Assembly: GCF_003129905.1 (NCBI RefSeq)
Contig: NZ_QFFM01000003.1
Coordinates: 1 to 64,000 of the forward strand
Direction: 5' to 3'
Length of the DNA: 64,000 nt
From: Bifidobacterium callitrichidarum
GTDB lineage: Bacteria; Actinomycetota; Actinomycetes; Actinomycetales; Bifidobacteriaceae
Shown here one piece after another: positions 51,524 through 59,208 of this stretch. Below the pieces are notes generated by a model that had not been told where the DNA came from, searched no databases, and saw nothing but the letters and a program-made list of their open reading frames with translations. Each line of letters opens with the position of its first letter. The first letter of the stretch is position 1. Both the position numbers and the translations under genes were made by a program.

Positions 51524-51948
51524 TCCGGGTCGGTCTCCTGCAGTCGTTCGTGTTTCCGGTAGGTGGCTCCGATGAAATGCAAGGCGGTCAATGTGCCCAG
51601 TTCCTCGGGTGTTTCGACGCCGGGGAGGATGATGTGGTCGGTTTGCATCCGGTTCCGCTCGTTGGGAGCGCATTCGAATTCGGCTACGACCTCATCGCCT
51701 GTGTGTTTCCGGTTGCCGGTGACCAGCCAGTAGTGTTCGCGTACCCGTCGTTTCATGGTCGGGTTGACGGCGTTCAACTGGCCGGTGTAGGTGTCGAACA
51801 GGCTGGATGGTACGGCGTCGGGGACGACGGCGGAATCATAGTAGATTTGTCCATCCTCGTGTTTGGTGAAGTGGATTTCGGCGATGATGTCGCCGCCGTC
51901 TTTTTCACCTTCCGTTGGGATGATCAGCCGGTATCGGGTCGGTTTCAC
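51520..51948 (-). CDS. Hypothetical protein, 5' end severed by a MITE
   Basis: 142 aa remain from a GTG at 51948 with a poor SD. Removing the MITE and one copy of its target duplication restores a frame of 174 codons that starts at a GTG at 52176 in a GTGA overlap with the upstream stop, like the other junctions of this operon. Thus 32 codons, rich in Lys, Thr and Pro, were cut off. The remaining protein is soluble and beta-rich (RYRLIIPTEGEKDGGDIIAE). In the present state translation from 52176 stops after 15 codons inside the MITE. It is unknown whether the internal start is used. Confidence 0.75.
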   Translation of the reverse strand: MKPTRYRLIIPTEGEKDGGDIIAEIHFTKHEDGQIYYDSAVVPDAVPSSLFDTYTGQLNAVNPTMKRRVREHYWLVTGNRKHTGDEVVAEFECAPNERNRMQTDHIILPGVETPEELGTLTALHFIGATYRKHERLQETDPE

Positions 51949-52023
51949 CTTCGGCCGGGATTGGGTTTCCTTCGGTTTGGCAACCGGAGGCTTCTTCCCC
52001 GTGGTCGTCTTCCGAGTGCGGGT

Positions 52024-52163
52024 TTTCGTTTGGCTCTGTTAAACCAAGATTGACATGGCCCTTATTCTCGGCTCCCCTTGTCAGGGGAGCTGTCGGCGAA
52101 GCCGACTGAGGGGTAGCCAGACATGGATTCATGTCAATCTTGGTTTAACAGAGCCTTTCGTTT
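52024..52163. mobile_element. MITE of 124 bp with 26-bp perfect terminal inverted repeats and 8-bp target duplication
   Basis: Element 52032-52155; termini start GGCTCTGTTAAACC and are perfect inverses over 26 bases. TTTCGTTT flanks it at 52024-52031 and 52156-52163. The interior has its own hairpin (CTCCCCTTGTCAGGGGAG) and no gene. GG-starting ends with 8-bp duplications suit mobilisation by an ISL3-type transposase. Confidence 0.93.
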
Positions 52164-52172
52164 TGGCGCCGG

Positions 52173-52985
52173 TCACTCGGAGTCCTTCTCCTCGGTGCGG
52201 GAATCGTACATGGCGTGGATCTGTCCCAGGGCCTTCGGATGGTCGACGGCGGCCTTCGCGTACTTCTTGAACACGACCGCATCCTCTTCACCCAGCAACA
52301 GATCGAGCATGCTGATGTAGGTGAGCAGGTTCTTGTTGTTCTGGGATGCTTCGCCGTCCATGTTCAGGTCGAAATCGTTCTGATGGGTTTCCAAGTAGTC
52401 GGCGAGATGCTTGCGGATTTCTGGAACACCGGGGATTTCGTTGCCGTGCGTGCGCTGGCTGTCTTTGACGGCGAGGCGATGCAGGTCTTTGACGAGCAGG
52501 TCTTCGGCCTGGTGGCGGGCGCGGGTGATGCCGATGGTCAGGTAGGATTTGATGGCGGTGTAGATGAAGTAGATGGTGAGGAGCGCGTCCACGATGACGA
52601 GGGCAAGGTTGCTGGTGTCTTTGGCTTGGATTTCGTGGATGACGAGGTAGATGCAGACGGCGACGACGATGAGGGCGAGGCAGGCGTCCCAGATGGCGTT
52701 GCTTTTCGCGGTTTTGAGTTCCTTGGTTCGCATGGTGGAGGTGAGTCCGACGATGACGGGCTCGTCCTTCTTGGCAGCGGGCTTCTTGTCGGTCTTGGTC
52801 TTATCCTCGGCCGGCTCGGGCTTGGTGTCGGTCTCCGGCTTCACGTCGGGCTCGCCGGCGGCGGGCGTCGGTTCGGCGGCTGGCTGTGCGGGGCTGGCCT
52901 CCTCCTTGATGGTGGGGGCTTCGGGTTCCGTGGACTGCGGCTGGCTGCCGGCGGGCGTGGTGGTCTTGAGGTTTTCTTCGCTCAT
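52173..52985 (-). CDS. Membrane protein with long acidic N-terminal region, family A paralogue 1
   Basis: 270 aa from the ATG at 52985 with SD AGGAGACC. Residues 1-105 are disordered, rich in Glu, Lys, Pro and Ala. Two membrane helices follow (IWDACLALIVVAVCIYLVIH and ALVIVDALLTIYFIYTAIK), then a cytoplasmic helical domain (HGNEIPGVPEIRKHLADYLE) with a segment LLTYISMLDLLLGEEDAVVF that aligns in position with the ends of the 50496 and 50999 products. First gene of the sortase operon. Confidence 0.7.
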   Translation of the reverse strand: MSEENLKTTTPAGSQPQSTEPEAPTIKEEASPAQPAAEPTPAAGEPDVKPETDTKPEPAEDKTKTDKKPAAKKDEPVIVGLTSTMRTKELKTAKSNAIWDACLALIVVAVCIYLVIHEIQAKDTSNLALVIVDALLTIYFIYTAIKSYLTIGITRARHQAEDLLVKDLHRLAVKDSQRTHGNEIPGVPEIRKHLADYLETHQNDFDLNMDGEASQNNKNLLTYISMLDLLLGEEDAVVFKKYAKAAVDHPKALGQIHAMYDSRTEEKDSE

Positions 52986-53016
52986 ATTCTTAGGTCTCCT
53001 TGACTGGCTTAGTCGG

Positions 53017-53301
53017 TCAGTTGTTGCTGCTGTTGTTACGGCTGTTCTTCCACTCCTGACGGTCGAACTTCGCCGGAATGAACACGTCGTACCCGTTGGG
53101 AATGTATGGGGTGGAGTATCGGTCGCGGCTTTCGACCGGCAGGTCACGCAGGTACGGATTGTCCTTGAGTTTTCCGACCGACGGGTGTGTGGCCAACGGG
53201 TCGGGGATGGCGTATCGTGGCCCGTCATCGTGGGTGAAGTGCAGGTCGAGTACTGTTTTTTCGTCGAGACGATCCATGATCGTTCCGAGGGTTTCGCTCA
53301 T
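53017..53301 (-). CDS. Hypothetical protein
   Basis: 94 aa from the ATG at 53301 with SD GAAGGAACCC. Soluble; a helical start (TLGTIMDRLDEKTVLDLHF) and a polar, Asn-rich end. No family recognised. It lies just upstream of the 52985 gene behind the shared promoter, so it probably begins that operon. Confidence 0.62.
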   Translation of the reverse strand: MSETLGTIMDRLDEKTVLDLHFTHDDGPRYAIPDPLATHPSVGKLKDNPYLRDLPVESRDRYSTPYIPNGYDVFIPAKFDRQEWKNSRNNSSNN

Positions 53302-53327
53302 TGTTTTGGGTTCCTTCCGCAAAATAC

Positions 53328-53347
53328 GTGTGGTGAATATTAGTGTA
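53328..53347 (-). promoter_or_regulatory. Shared promoter element of the sortase operon
   Basis: Minus strand TACACTA (53347-53341), ATATTC, ACCACAC (53334-53328), 27 bases before the ATG at 53301. Confidence 0.62.
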
Positions 53348-53355
53348 TCGGTGTT

Positions 53356-53973
53356 TTACCTGCGGAAAGACACGGGATATTCCATCCCCCTACGATAGAA
53401 CTTCGCAAGCTGTCCCCACCGGTCCAACCATTCGAAATCAGGGAAATACCCGTCCCGTTGGATTTCATCCAACGACCAGGCTCCCCCGCAACGGTACAGG
53501 CAGTAGTCTCCGGGTCGCGCGTCCTCGCGGCTGATCGTTTCGAGCCCTTTGATCTGGTCGGCGTGATATCGGGACTCGAGTCCGAGCATGTCGTCCAACC
53601 GGTGGGCTTTGGTGGTGCCGTCATCGTGGATTTCGATCATTTCCCACTGTTCGTACACGGTGTAGGCGTACAGGTTTTCGGCTTTGGAGACTTGGAACCT
53701 GTCGAGTACGCTTTCCCATTTGCGGAGGGTGCGTTGTTTGGGGGTTTCCTGTTCGAGGGTTTTGAGGTTGGTGATGGTGCCGTTGAGGGTGAGTTGGAGG
53801 GCTTGGCTTGGTGTGTTGTACCAGGCGAGGAGGAGTGGGGCTGCGCTGCCGATGCTGCCGTTGATGAGTGTGGTGGTTTTCCATCGGTCGACGTAGGAGT
53901 CCCAGATGGCGAGTAGCGCCTGGTTTGGGGTTTTGGTTCGTTTGGTGGTTGTGGGTGGTGTGGTGGTGGTCAT
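53356..53973 (-). CDS. Hypothetical protein
   Basis: 205 aa. Thr/Pro-rich start (TTTTPPTTTKRTKTP), then a helical region (LLAIWDSYVDRWKTTTLING) and an alpha/beta C-terminal half with PGDYCLYRCGGAWSLDEI. No signal or membrane segment. Behind its own shared promoter. Family not recognised. Confidence 0.65.
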   Translation of the reverse strand: MTTTTPPTTTKRTKTPNQALLAIWDSYVDRWKTTTLINGSIGSAAPLLLAWYNTPSQALQLTLNGTITNLKTLEQETPKQRTLRKWESVLDRFQVSKAENLYAYTVYEQWEMIEIHDDGTTKAHRLDDMLGLESRYHADQIKGLETISREDARPGDYCLYRCGGAWSLDEIQRDGYFPDFEWLDRWGQLAKFYRRGMEYPVSFRR

Positions 53974-54042
53974 GTGTTTGGGGCCTTTGTCTTTGGTTTC
54001 TCCTGTTGTGTTCTGTGTACGCCCGGTTTTCGGGCATACTAC

Positions 54043-54062
54043 GTGTGGACACTTTCAGAATA
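54043..54062 (-). promoter_or_regulatory. Shared promoter element of the 53356 gene
   Basis: Minus strand TATTCTG (54062-54056), AAAGTG, TCCACAC (54049-54043). Confidence 0.72.
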
Positions 54063-54133
54063 TCGCCTTTTGTCTCTGGCTCCAAAGTTACGGCGTTTCG
54101 CTTGCCGATTCCTGAATGTTCGAAGCTGTTTCG

Positions 54134-54469
54134 CTAGTCGTCGAAACCGCAGATCAGGTTGAACAACGCCACCCGCAGATCCGTCTCCGCCTCATTGAAA
54201 CCGCGGAGTTCGGTGAGCATGCCACCCTCGGCCAACGCATGGAGGCGGATGAGGTAAGGTTCGCCGTCCTCCCCCGCCGCCGGGACGGTGAGGAACGATC
54301 CGTGGCCGGATGGTGTGCTGGTGTGCCATGCGAGTGAGAAGACGACGTGCTTGCCGTCGAGGTCCTCCGGGGTGGCGGGCGTCCAATCCTGGTCGGGCAT
54401 TTCGGTGATGAGATGCTGGATGGTGGTGGTGATGACCGGGTTGCGATGCGGGATTTCGTTTGTATTCAT
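54134..54469 (-). CDS. Hypothetical protein
   Basis: 111 aa from the ATG at 54469 with SD GAAGAGGACAC. Acidic, no membrane segment; contains KHVVFSLAWHTSTPSGHGSF and PYLIRLHALAEGGMLTELRG. Divergent from the XRE gene. No family recognised. Confidence 0.6.
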   Translation of the reverse strand: MNTNEIPHRNPVITTTIQHLITEMPDQDWTPATPEDLDGKHVVFSLAWHTSTPSGHGSFLTVPAAGEDGEPYLIRLHALAEGGMLTELRGFNEAETDLRVALFNLICGFDD

Positions 54470-54608
54470 GTGTCCTCTTCGTTGATGTTTCTCTGTGTTT
54501 GGATTCTGAACCTGACCCATATTGTGCGTGCAGATGCACGCAAACGCAAACAAGACGGCGTGTCTTCCAACACGCCGAAACGCAAACGCCAACCAAAAAG
54601 CAGCTACC

Positions 54609-54980
54609 ATGACAACCATGGGAACAAACCTAGGAGTCAGCGACCTCGCCAAACGCATCAACACCGCCATCCTCTCGCAGATGGGCATCCACCGCGCCTC
54701 CAACCGCGAACTCGCCCGCCTCACCGGACGCAGCGAGAAATACATACGCGACAGGATCAACCTCGACAAGGAGTGGGCGTTCGGCGACGTCGAGATCATC
54801 TGCAACGCATGGCAGCTTCCCATAGACCAGTTCATCAACGGTGCGATCACCGGCGTCACCCTGACCGACGAGGACCGCAAGCTATTGCTCATGGCCAAAC
54901 TCCGCAAGAGCAACATGGCGTTGGCGGCCAACAATGATCCGTTCAAGATGCAGGAGATGGAAGGCGGTGAAGGCCGCTGA
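54609..54980 (+). CDS. XRE-family regulator paired with an ImmA-like peptidase
   Basis: 123 aa from the ATG at 54609, with no clear SD. A helix-turn-helix is seen in IHRASNRELARLTGRSEKYI followed by RDRINLDKEWAFGDVEII. The C-terminal part is helical. The next gene encodes an ImmA/IrrE peptidase 37 bases downstream. On integrative elements such pairs work as repressor and repressor-cleaving anti-repressor. A hairpin (CGGCGTGT/ACACGCCG) lies upstream at about 54557-54578. Confidence 0.8.
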   Translation: MTTMGTNLGVSDLAKRINTAILSQMGIHRASNRELARLTGRSEKYIRDRINLDKEWAFGDVEIICNAWQLPIDQFINGAITGVTLTDEDRKLLLMAKLRKSNMALAANNDPFKMQEMEGGEGR

Positions 54981-55017
54981 ACACTGGTAGTCGTCCGGTC
55001 GACAAGGAGGAGGGGTT

Positions 55018-55494
55018 GTGATTCTCATCGACCATAAGGCTTACGGGCGCGGGGGCACCCTGCCGGGACGAATCATGCCTGTCAATGGGCGTATGTCGTA
55101 TGATCAGATGCTTCAGGCGTTGGATCATACGGATGTGCATGTCACCGAGGATGTGATCCGTGACGAGCATTTGACCGGTGTCTACGATGAGGATTTGAAG
55201 ACGATTCTCATCGACAGTCGTATGACCAACGTGCAAAAACGCTGCACCTTGGTGCACGAGCTCGTCCACTGGAAGCACGGTGACCAGGGGTGCAGCAGTT
55301 GGCTGGGCCAGCATGAAGAGAACCGCGCCCAACAGGAGACCGCCCTACTGCTGATCAGTCCGGATGCGTACCGTCGCGCCGAACACGAGTGTGACGCGGA
55401 CCCGTATTCCATGGCCTGCCAGTTGGACGTCACCATGTTTGTGTTGAACACGTATCAGCGGATGCTGCACAACGGCTTGTGCGGCTGCAGCTAA
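55018..55494 (+). CDS. ImmA/IrrE-family metallopeptidase
   Basis: 158 aa from a GTG with SD AAGGAGGAGG. HELVH at 80-84 (TLVHELVHWKHGD) is the zinc site, with downstream acidic residues (QQETALLLISPDAY) in the usual place of the third ligand. The family cleaves a partner XRE repressor after DNA damage or quorum signals, starting excision or transfer of the element. The partner is the gene directly upstream. Convergent with the small membrane-protein gene at 55491. Confidence 0.93.
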   Translation: MILIDHKAYGRGGTLPGRIMPVNGRMSYDQMLQALDHTDVHVTEDVIRDEHLTGVYDEDLKTILIDSRMTNVQKRCTLVHELVHWKHGDQGCSSWLGQHEENRAQQETALLLISPDAYRRAEHECDADPYSMACQLDVTMFVLNTYQRMLHNGLCGCS

Positions 55495-55814
55495 CGTCGG
55501 ATGATATTCGCCGGATTGTCGGTTGGGGTTTCGATGGGCGTATTGCCAAGAACCCCGGTTGCGATCAATAGGGAGACGAGGAAGAACAGGCCGATGACCA
55601 GCGAATTCGGCTTCCCCGTGTCAGCCGACTGCAAGATAAGAACATCGGAGACGATACGCAGCAGAGCGGTCACGAGCGTGACCGGAGCCAGCAGACGCCA
55701 TACTCTCATGCGAGCCGACTTCCTGTCCGGGCGGATGGCGAGCATGCAGGTGAGGAACATACTGGTCATAAGGCACAGCGTATCGACTGCGATCATCGCG
55801 ACAAGCCACCCCAT
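55491..55814 (-). CDS. Small membrane protein
   Basis: 107 aa with three membrane segments (VAMIAVDTLCLMTSMFLTCM, LLAPVTLVTALLRIVSDVLI, LVIGLFFLVSLLIATGVLG). Its ATG overlaps the upstream stop by one base. No family recognised; part of the helicase operon. Confidence 0.65.
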   Translation of the reverse strand: MGWLVAMIAVDTLCLMTSMFLTCMLAIRPDRKSARMRVWRLLAPVTLVTALLRIVSDVLILQSADTGKPNSLVIGLFFLVSLLIATGVLGNTPIETPTDNPANIIRR

Positions 55815-56230
55815 TACTGACCCTCGCCGTTCTGGTTGACGTCGTCTTGTTCGACGGCGGCGGCGAGGATATGCTGCAGGGCAATGTTGGCGCCTGCGAT
55901 GGCTTCCTCGGTATAGAATTCGGCCGTCTGCTTCTGGATATCACTGCCCTGCAATACCAGTGTGATGACCGGCATCGCGGCAGGCGGGAACGCGCCGTCA
56001 TCAATCAGCTCGTACCGTTCGAACAGCATAGGTTCCACGTCGAAATCAGCGTCCACGACGTTCGACCAGCGGCCGAGCATGGCAAACAGTCGGACAGCCA
56101 AAGGGTTGATAGTCGTATTGCTGGTGTCTCCGGTGATATTGAGCGTCGCCAACGATTCATCCAATGAGGGCGCATCCGCGGTCACCAGACGCGGTATGAG
56201 GTGGATGGCGATGGTGTCGTCTTCGTCCAT
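55814..56230 (-). CDS. Hypothetical acidic protein
   Basis: 138 aa, SD TAAGGAACAAGT. Soluble, acidic (MDEDDTIAIHLIPRL; VVDADFDVEPMLFERYEL), alanine-rich helix near the end. No family recognised. Lies between the helicase and a membrane protein gene. Confidence 0.65.
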   Translation of the reverse strand: MDEDDTIAIHLIPRLVTADAPSLDESLATLNITGDTSNTTINPLAVRLFAMLGRWSNVVDADFDVEPMLFERYELIDDGAFPPAAMPVITLVLQGSDIQKQTAEFYTEEAIAGANIALQHILAAAVEQDDVNQNGEGQ

Positions 56231-56268
56231 ACTTGTTCCTTACTTGCGAATATTTGTCTGATCAGGGG

Positions 56269-56311
56269 CTTGTGGTGGCCGGAGAGTACTTGACTCCCCG
56301 GCCACCACAAG
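56269..56311 (-). terminator. Hairpin after the helicase gene
   Basis: Stem of 14 perfect pairs (CTTGTGGTGGCCGG) extended by five with one mismatch, loop ACTTG. No T run follows, so partial termination or RNA processing is possible. Confidence 0.55.
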
Positions 56312-56318
56312 CGGTTAA

Positions 56319-58430
56319 CTAGTTTTCAGGCGGCTCATACTCCGGAGATGCTGGCTCCTCGTCAGGCAATGGAATCTCGTCATCCCATCCGGCGGGTGGT
56401 TGCGGTACGTTATCCGGCCCATAGTCTTCAGGCGGATATTCGTCCGGCGACAAATCCACGTGCGGGTCGTCATCCGGTTTGGCTGGATCATAGTAGGCTA
56501 CCGGGTTCGGGTTCTTGACCGGAATCGGCTTCGCCACAGACTTCCTACTGGTGGTCTTGCGGGACTTCGCCTTCGCCTTGGGCTTCGACTCCGAGGTCTT
56601 CTTCCCGGTCTTCGACTTCGACTCCTTCACGGGAGCATACGTCGACCGCTTCTCCCCCGCTTCCGGTTCGGCGGGCGGGTTCTTGATATCCCAGCCTTCC
56701 GGTTCATCATCCTCACTGTAGGGGATTTCCGGTGGAATGTCGGCGGTCTTTTCGTCCTCGCGGAACTGTTGCGCGTAATTGTCGAAACGCTGCTTGCCGT
56801 TCTTGGCGATGACGAGTACGCGACGGTTGACGCCGTCGATACGCTTCGTGCTGGATTCGAGGCCGAGCATGGCGATGCTGTTCTTGTGTTCGATGTCGTT
56901 CTCACGATACGGGCATTCACGGCTGATCGCATACCCGTGTTCGAGGATACGGCTGATATACCATTCCTGGGCTCGCGTCAGATCACTGCTGCTGCCGATG
57001 ACGACATCGGTCCAATGATCCTCCCAATGCGGGGGAAGCTTCTCGTCTCCACGGCGGATGGCTGCGGCGCGGTCGCGTTCCATGCGGATACGGTTGGCCT
57101 CATCCTGCTCCCAGAGGGCGCAGCTGGCCATCATCCATCCGTTCGCCTTGTGTTTCTTGATGAACGAGCGGATGCGCATCATCGCGGTTTCGCGATCCAT
57201 GGGATTGTTTGGATCCTTTTCGCGGATCGCCCAATCCTTGTTTTCGCTCATGCGGATGAACGCGAATCGGCGTGCTGACGCGGCGGTCATGGTGGTGACG
57301 ACCGGATTATTCGAGCAGATGGTGAACGCCGCATACGGTTGCACTTCGATGGCGTTCTCCTGGATACGACGAGCCACCAGCGGATCACCGGTGGAAATAC
57401 GCTTCAGGTTCGTCATCTGCTCCAACGTGATGTCGTTGGCCTCCTCATCAAACGCCCACATGGCGCCCAACAGTTTCAACACTTCCTGATCGGTGCTGAA
57501 ACCGCCGCCGCCACGCTGTCCGCCGAGGATCTTCTGCGCGTCGACGCTGGCGACCTTCTCCTTGAAGGTCTCCTTCATGCTTTTGACGATCAGACCTTTG
57601 CCGTTGCCACCGTCACCGTACATGATGTAGGTGAGGTGCTTGTAGGGTTCGAGCATCGGGGTGGCGAAGATTCGGGTGAGGTTTTCGGCGCTGTGCCCGT
57701 TGTCGTTCGTGGTGATGAGCTTCAACAGGTCTCGCGCTTCCGCGGCGACCTTCTCGTCGAAGTCGCAGTCGAGGTTGACGAGATACGGTTCGTTGAATTT
57801 CGGGTTGCCGGGTTCGATTCGGCCGACCGGGTCGAACTGGTATTCGGTTCCGGGGCGGATGAACACGACGTTGCGGAATTTGATGCCTCGGCGTACGCGG
57901 GTTTCGAGTTTGCCGGTTTCGTACAGCATTTGTTCGACCCACATGGGGTTCCATGCGGTTTTGGGGATGACGTATTCCTTCTGCATGTCGAGTACATGCC
58001 AGGAGTCGAGGAGGCGTCCTTCGCCGCTCATGTCGACGTCCCTGCAGTAGAGGGTTTTGTCGTCGGTGCCGTCGATGTTGAGGCCTTGGAAGATGTTGCC
58101 TTGCACGTAGTCCCAGAGCATGCGCGCGTAGCCTTCGTGGAAGCATTCCTTGGGGGCTTTGCCTTCGTCTTCCCTTCGCGGGTAGTGGATGCCGTGGGCT
58201 TGGCGGTCGTAGAAGTCGGGTCGTTCGCCGTCGTTGCATTCGCGGAGTCCTGTGGCGACGTAGTTGATGTCGCCGACGTTGATGCCTCCGGGGAGTGGGG
58301 TGAATCCGTCTCCTTGGTGGAGGCGGCGGAAGGCTTCGGTGTAGGGGTCGTTCTGGAAGTCTTGTTCGTCGCCGTATCCGGTGTAGCCGTAGCTTTCGTT
58401 GACGGCTGGCGGTGTTTGGTTGTCTTCCAT
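56319..58430 (-). CDS. SF3/D5-type replicative helicase (phage/plasmid type)
   Basis: 703 aa. The central ATPase has Walker A GDGGNGKG at about 271-278, Walker B in MWAFDEEAND, and sensor-like TICSNNP, the layout of the P4/D5 helicase family used by phages and plasmids to start replication. Before it, residues 1-260 show no recognisable primase site. After it, a winged-helix-like part (KRIDGVNRRVLVIAKNGKQR) and a long disordered, lysine- then proline/acidic-rich tail (about 570-703). It is the best replication-initiation candidate in the window, behind the shared promoter element. Confidence 0.88.
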   Translation of the reverse strand: MEDNQTPPAVNESYGYTGYGDEQDFQNDPYTEAFRRLHQGDGFTPLPGGINVGDINYVATGLRECNDGERPDFYDRQAHGIHYPRREDEGKAPKECFHEGYARMLWDYVQGNIFQGLNIDGTDDKTLYCRDVDMSGEGRLLDSWHVLDMQKEYVIPKTAWNPMWVEQMLYETGKLETRVRRGIKFRNVVFIRPGTEYQFDPVGRIEPGNPKFNEPYLVNLDCDFDEKVAAEARDLLKLITTNDNGHSAENLTRIFATPMLEPYKHLTYIMYGDGGNGKGLIVKSMKETFKEKVASVDAQKILGGQRGGGGFSTDQEVLKLLGAMWAFDEEANDITLEQMTNLKRISTGDPLVARRIQENAIEVQPYAAFTICSNNPVVTTMTAASARRFAFIRMSENKDWAIREKDPNNPMDRETAMMRIRSFIKKHKANGWMMASCALWEQDEANRIRMERDRAAAIRRGDEKLPPHWEDHWTDVVIGSSSDLTRAQEWYISRILEHGYAISRECPYRENDIEHKNSIAMLGLESSTKRIDGVNRRVLVIAKNGKQRFDNYAQQFREDEKTADIPPEIPYSEDDEPEGWDIKNPPAEPEAGEKRSTYAPVKESKSKTGKKTSESKPKAKAKSRKTTSRKSVAKPIPVKNPNPVAYYDPAKPDDDPHVDLSPDEYPPEDYGPDNVPQPPAGWDDEIPLPDEEPASPEYEPPEN

Positions 58431-58454
58431 GGCGGTTCCTTAGGACATCGGAAT

Positions 58455-58474
58455 GTGTGGGCGTTTTCAGTGTG
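58455..58474 (-). promoter_or_regulatory. Shared promoter element of the helicase operon
   Basis: Minus strand CACACTG (58474-58468), AAAACG, CCCACAC (58461-58455), 25 bases before the ATG. Confidence 0.65.
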
Positions 58475-58606
58475 TTACTGGTTTTGTGTTGCGTGTTTAC
58501 TGTATCACTGTTGGTGGTGGTTGTTTTATGGTGTAGGGGGTTTGGGTGGTGTTTTTGGCTTGTTGGTGCGGTTTGTTTGGGTTTGGTTCGGCGTGTCTAA
58601 CTGTGC

Positions 58607-58626
58607 CATACTGATATTGAATACAC
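58607..58626 (+). promoter_or_regulatory. Shared promoter element without an obvious gene
   Basis: CATACTG 58607-58613, ATATTG, AATACAC 58620-58626. No frame with an SD follows for over 200 bases, so a non-coding transcript is possible. Confidence 0.55.
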
Positions 58627-58828
58627 GTTGATTTGGTTTGCTAAACGTTGCTATCCTTTGCTGCTTTTTACTGGAACTTGCAGTAGCATTCGCCGACACT
58701 GACGATGGTCAGGTTAATTGCATCGAATTCGAGGCCTTCAACCCGCCTGCAGATATAAGAAAACCCCGGCGAAGAAGCTTAAACGCTGTCCACACGTTAA
58801 ACAGAGCCGCCGGGGACGGAGAAGAGAC
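58627..58828 (+). ncRNA. Candidate non-coding transcript region
   Basis: Region following the 58607 promoter. It has no SD-led frame and includes a hairpin with stem CCCCGGCG (58764-58771) and CGCCGGGG (58808-58815), in whose loop another TCCACAC (58789-58795) lies. The class is unknown; a regulatory RNA for the divergent helicase operon is one option. Confidence 0.3.
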
Positions 58829-58903
58829 ATGAACCCAAAACAAGTTTTGAGTCAAACACCTCTTATGCCGGGAATTTCACCCGAACACGTTTACAGACTA
58901 TAG
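58829..58903 (+). CDS. Possible 24-aa peptide
   Basis: MNPKQVLSQTPLMPGISPEH then VYRL, with SD GGAGAAGAG and ATG at 58829. The good SD and the TCCACAC 34 bases upstream support it, but it is very short and without known relatives. Confidence 0.3.
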   Translation: MNPKQVLSQTPLMPGISPEHVYRL

Positions 58904-58952
58904 CATGAAAACCACTGGAACAACGCATTCGGCGCGTTTCCTGCGGAAATAC

Positions 58953-59207
58953 TTACTTCCAATCCGGTTTGCGCGCCATCAGTTCGATCATCTGCTCGGG
59001 CATCGGCTCATCCAACGCCTTCGTTAAAGTCTCCCAATCCTCGGCGTTCAGACGGATGGTGTGCGGGAAGTCGCTCAGTTCATCGTCGGCCGCATCGAGC
59101 AGGACGGACAACGCCCACCGGTCGGCGTCCATCCCGCTACGTTTAGCGGCCTGTTCGATCAGTCGCCGCTGCTCCGGAGTGAGTCGAATTTCAATCCGAT
59201 TATCCAT
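58953..59207 (-). CDS. TacA/DUF1778-like ribbon-helix-helix protein, no toxin partner
   Basis: 84 aa. IEIRLTPEQRRLIEQAAKRS and the following MDADRWALSVLLDAADDEL give the RHH domain of DUF1778 antitoxins, and TIRLNAEDWETLTKALDEP resembles their toxin-binding C-terminus. The usual GNAT (TacT) toxin is absent on either side. It begins one base after the stop of an exported HNH nuclease gene, so it may regulate this operon instead. Confidence 0.8.
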   Translation of the reverse strand: MDNRIEIRLTPEQRRLIEQAAKRSGMDADRWALSVLLDAADDELSDFPHTIRLNAEDWETLTKALDEPMPEQMIELMARKPDWK

Positions 59208-59208
59208 G

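Noticed and set aside
57339..58631. 430-codon plus-strand frame opposite the helicase
   Set aside because: Shadow frame rich in Val/Gly/Phe; the helicase motifs on the minus strand decide the coding strand.
58638..58832. 64-codon plus-strand frame starting MLNVAILCCFLLELAVAF
   Set aside because: TTG start without SD; the hydrophobic start looks like a signal peptide by chance, and the rest has no pattern. Kept only as part of a possible RNA region.
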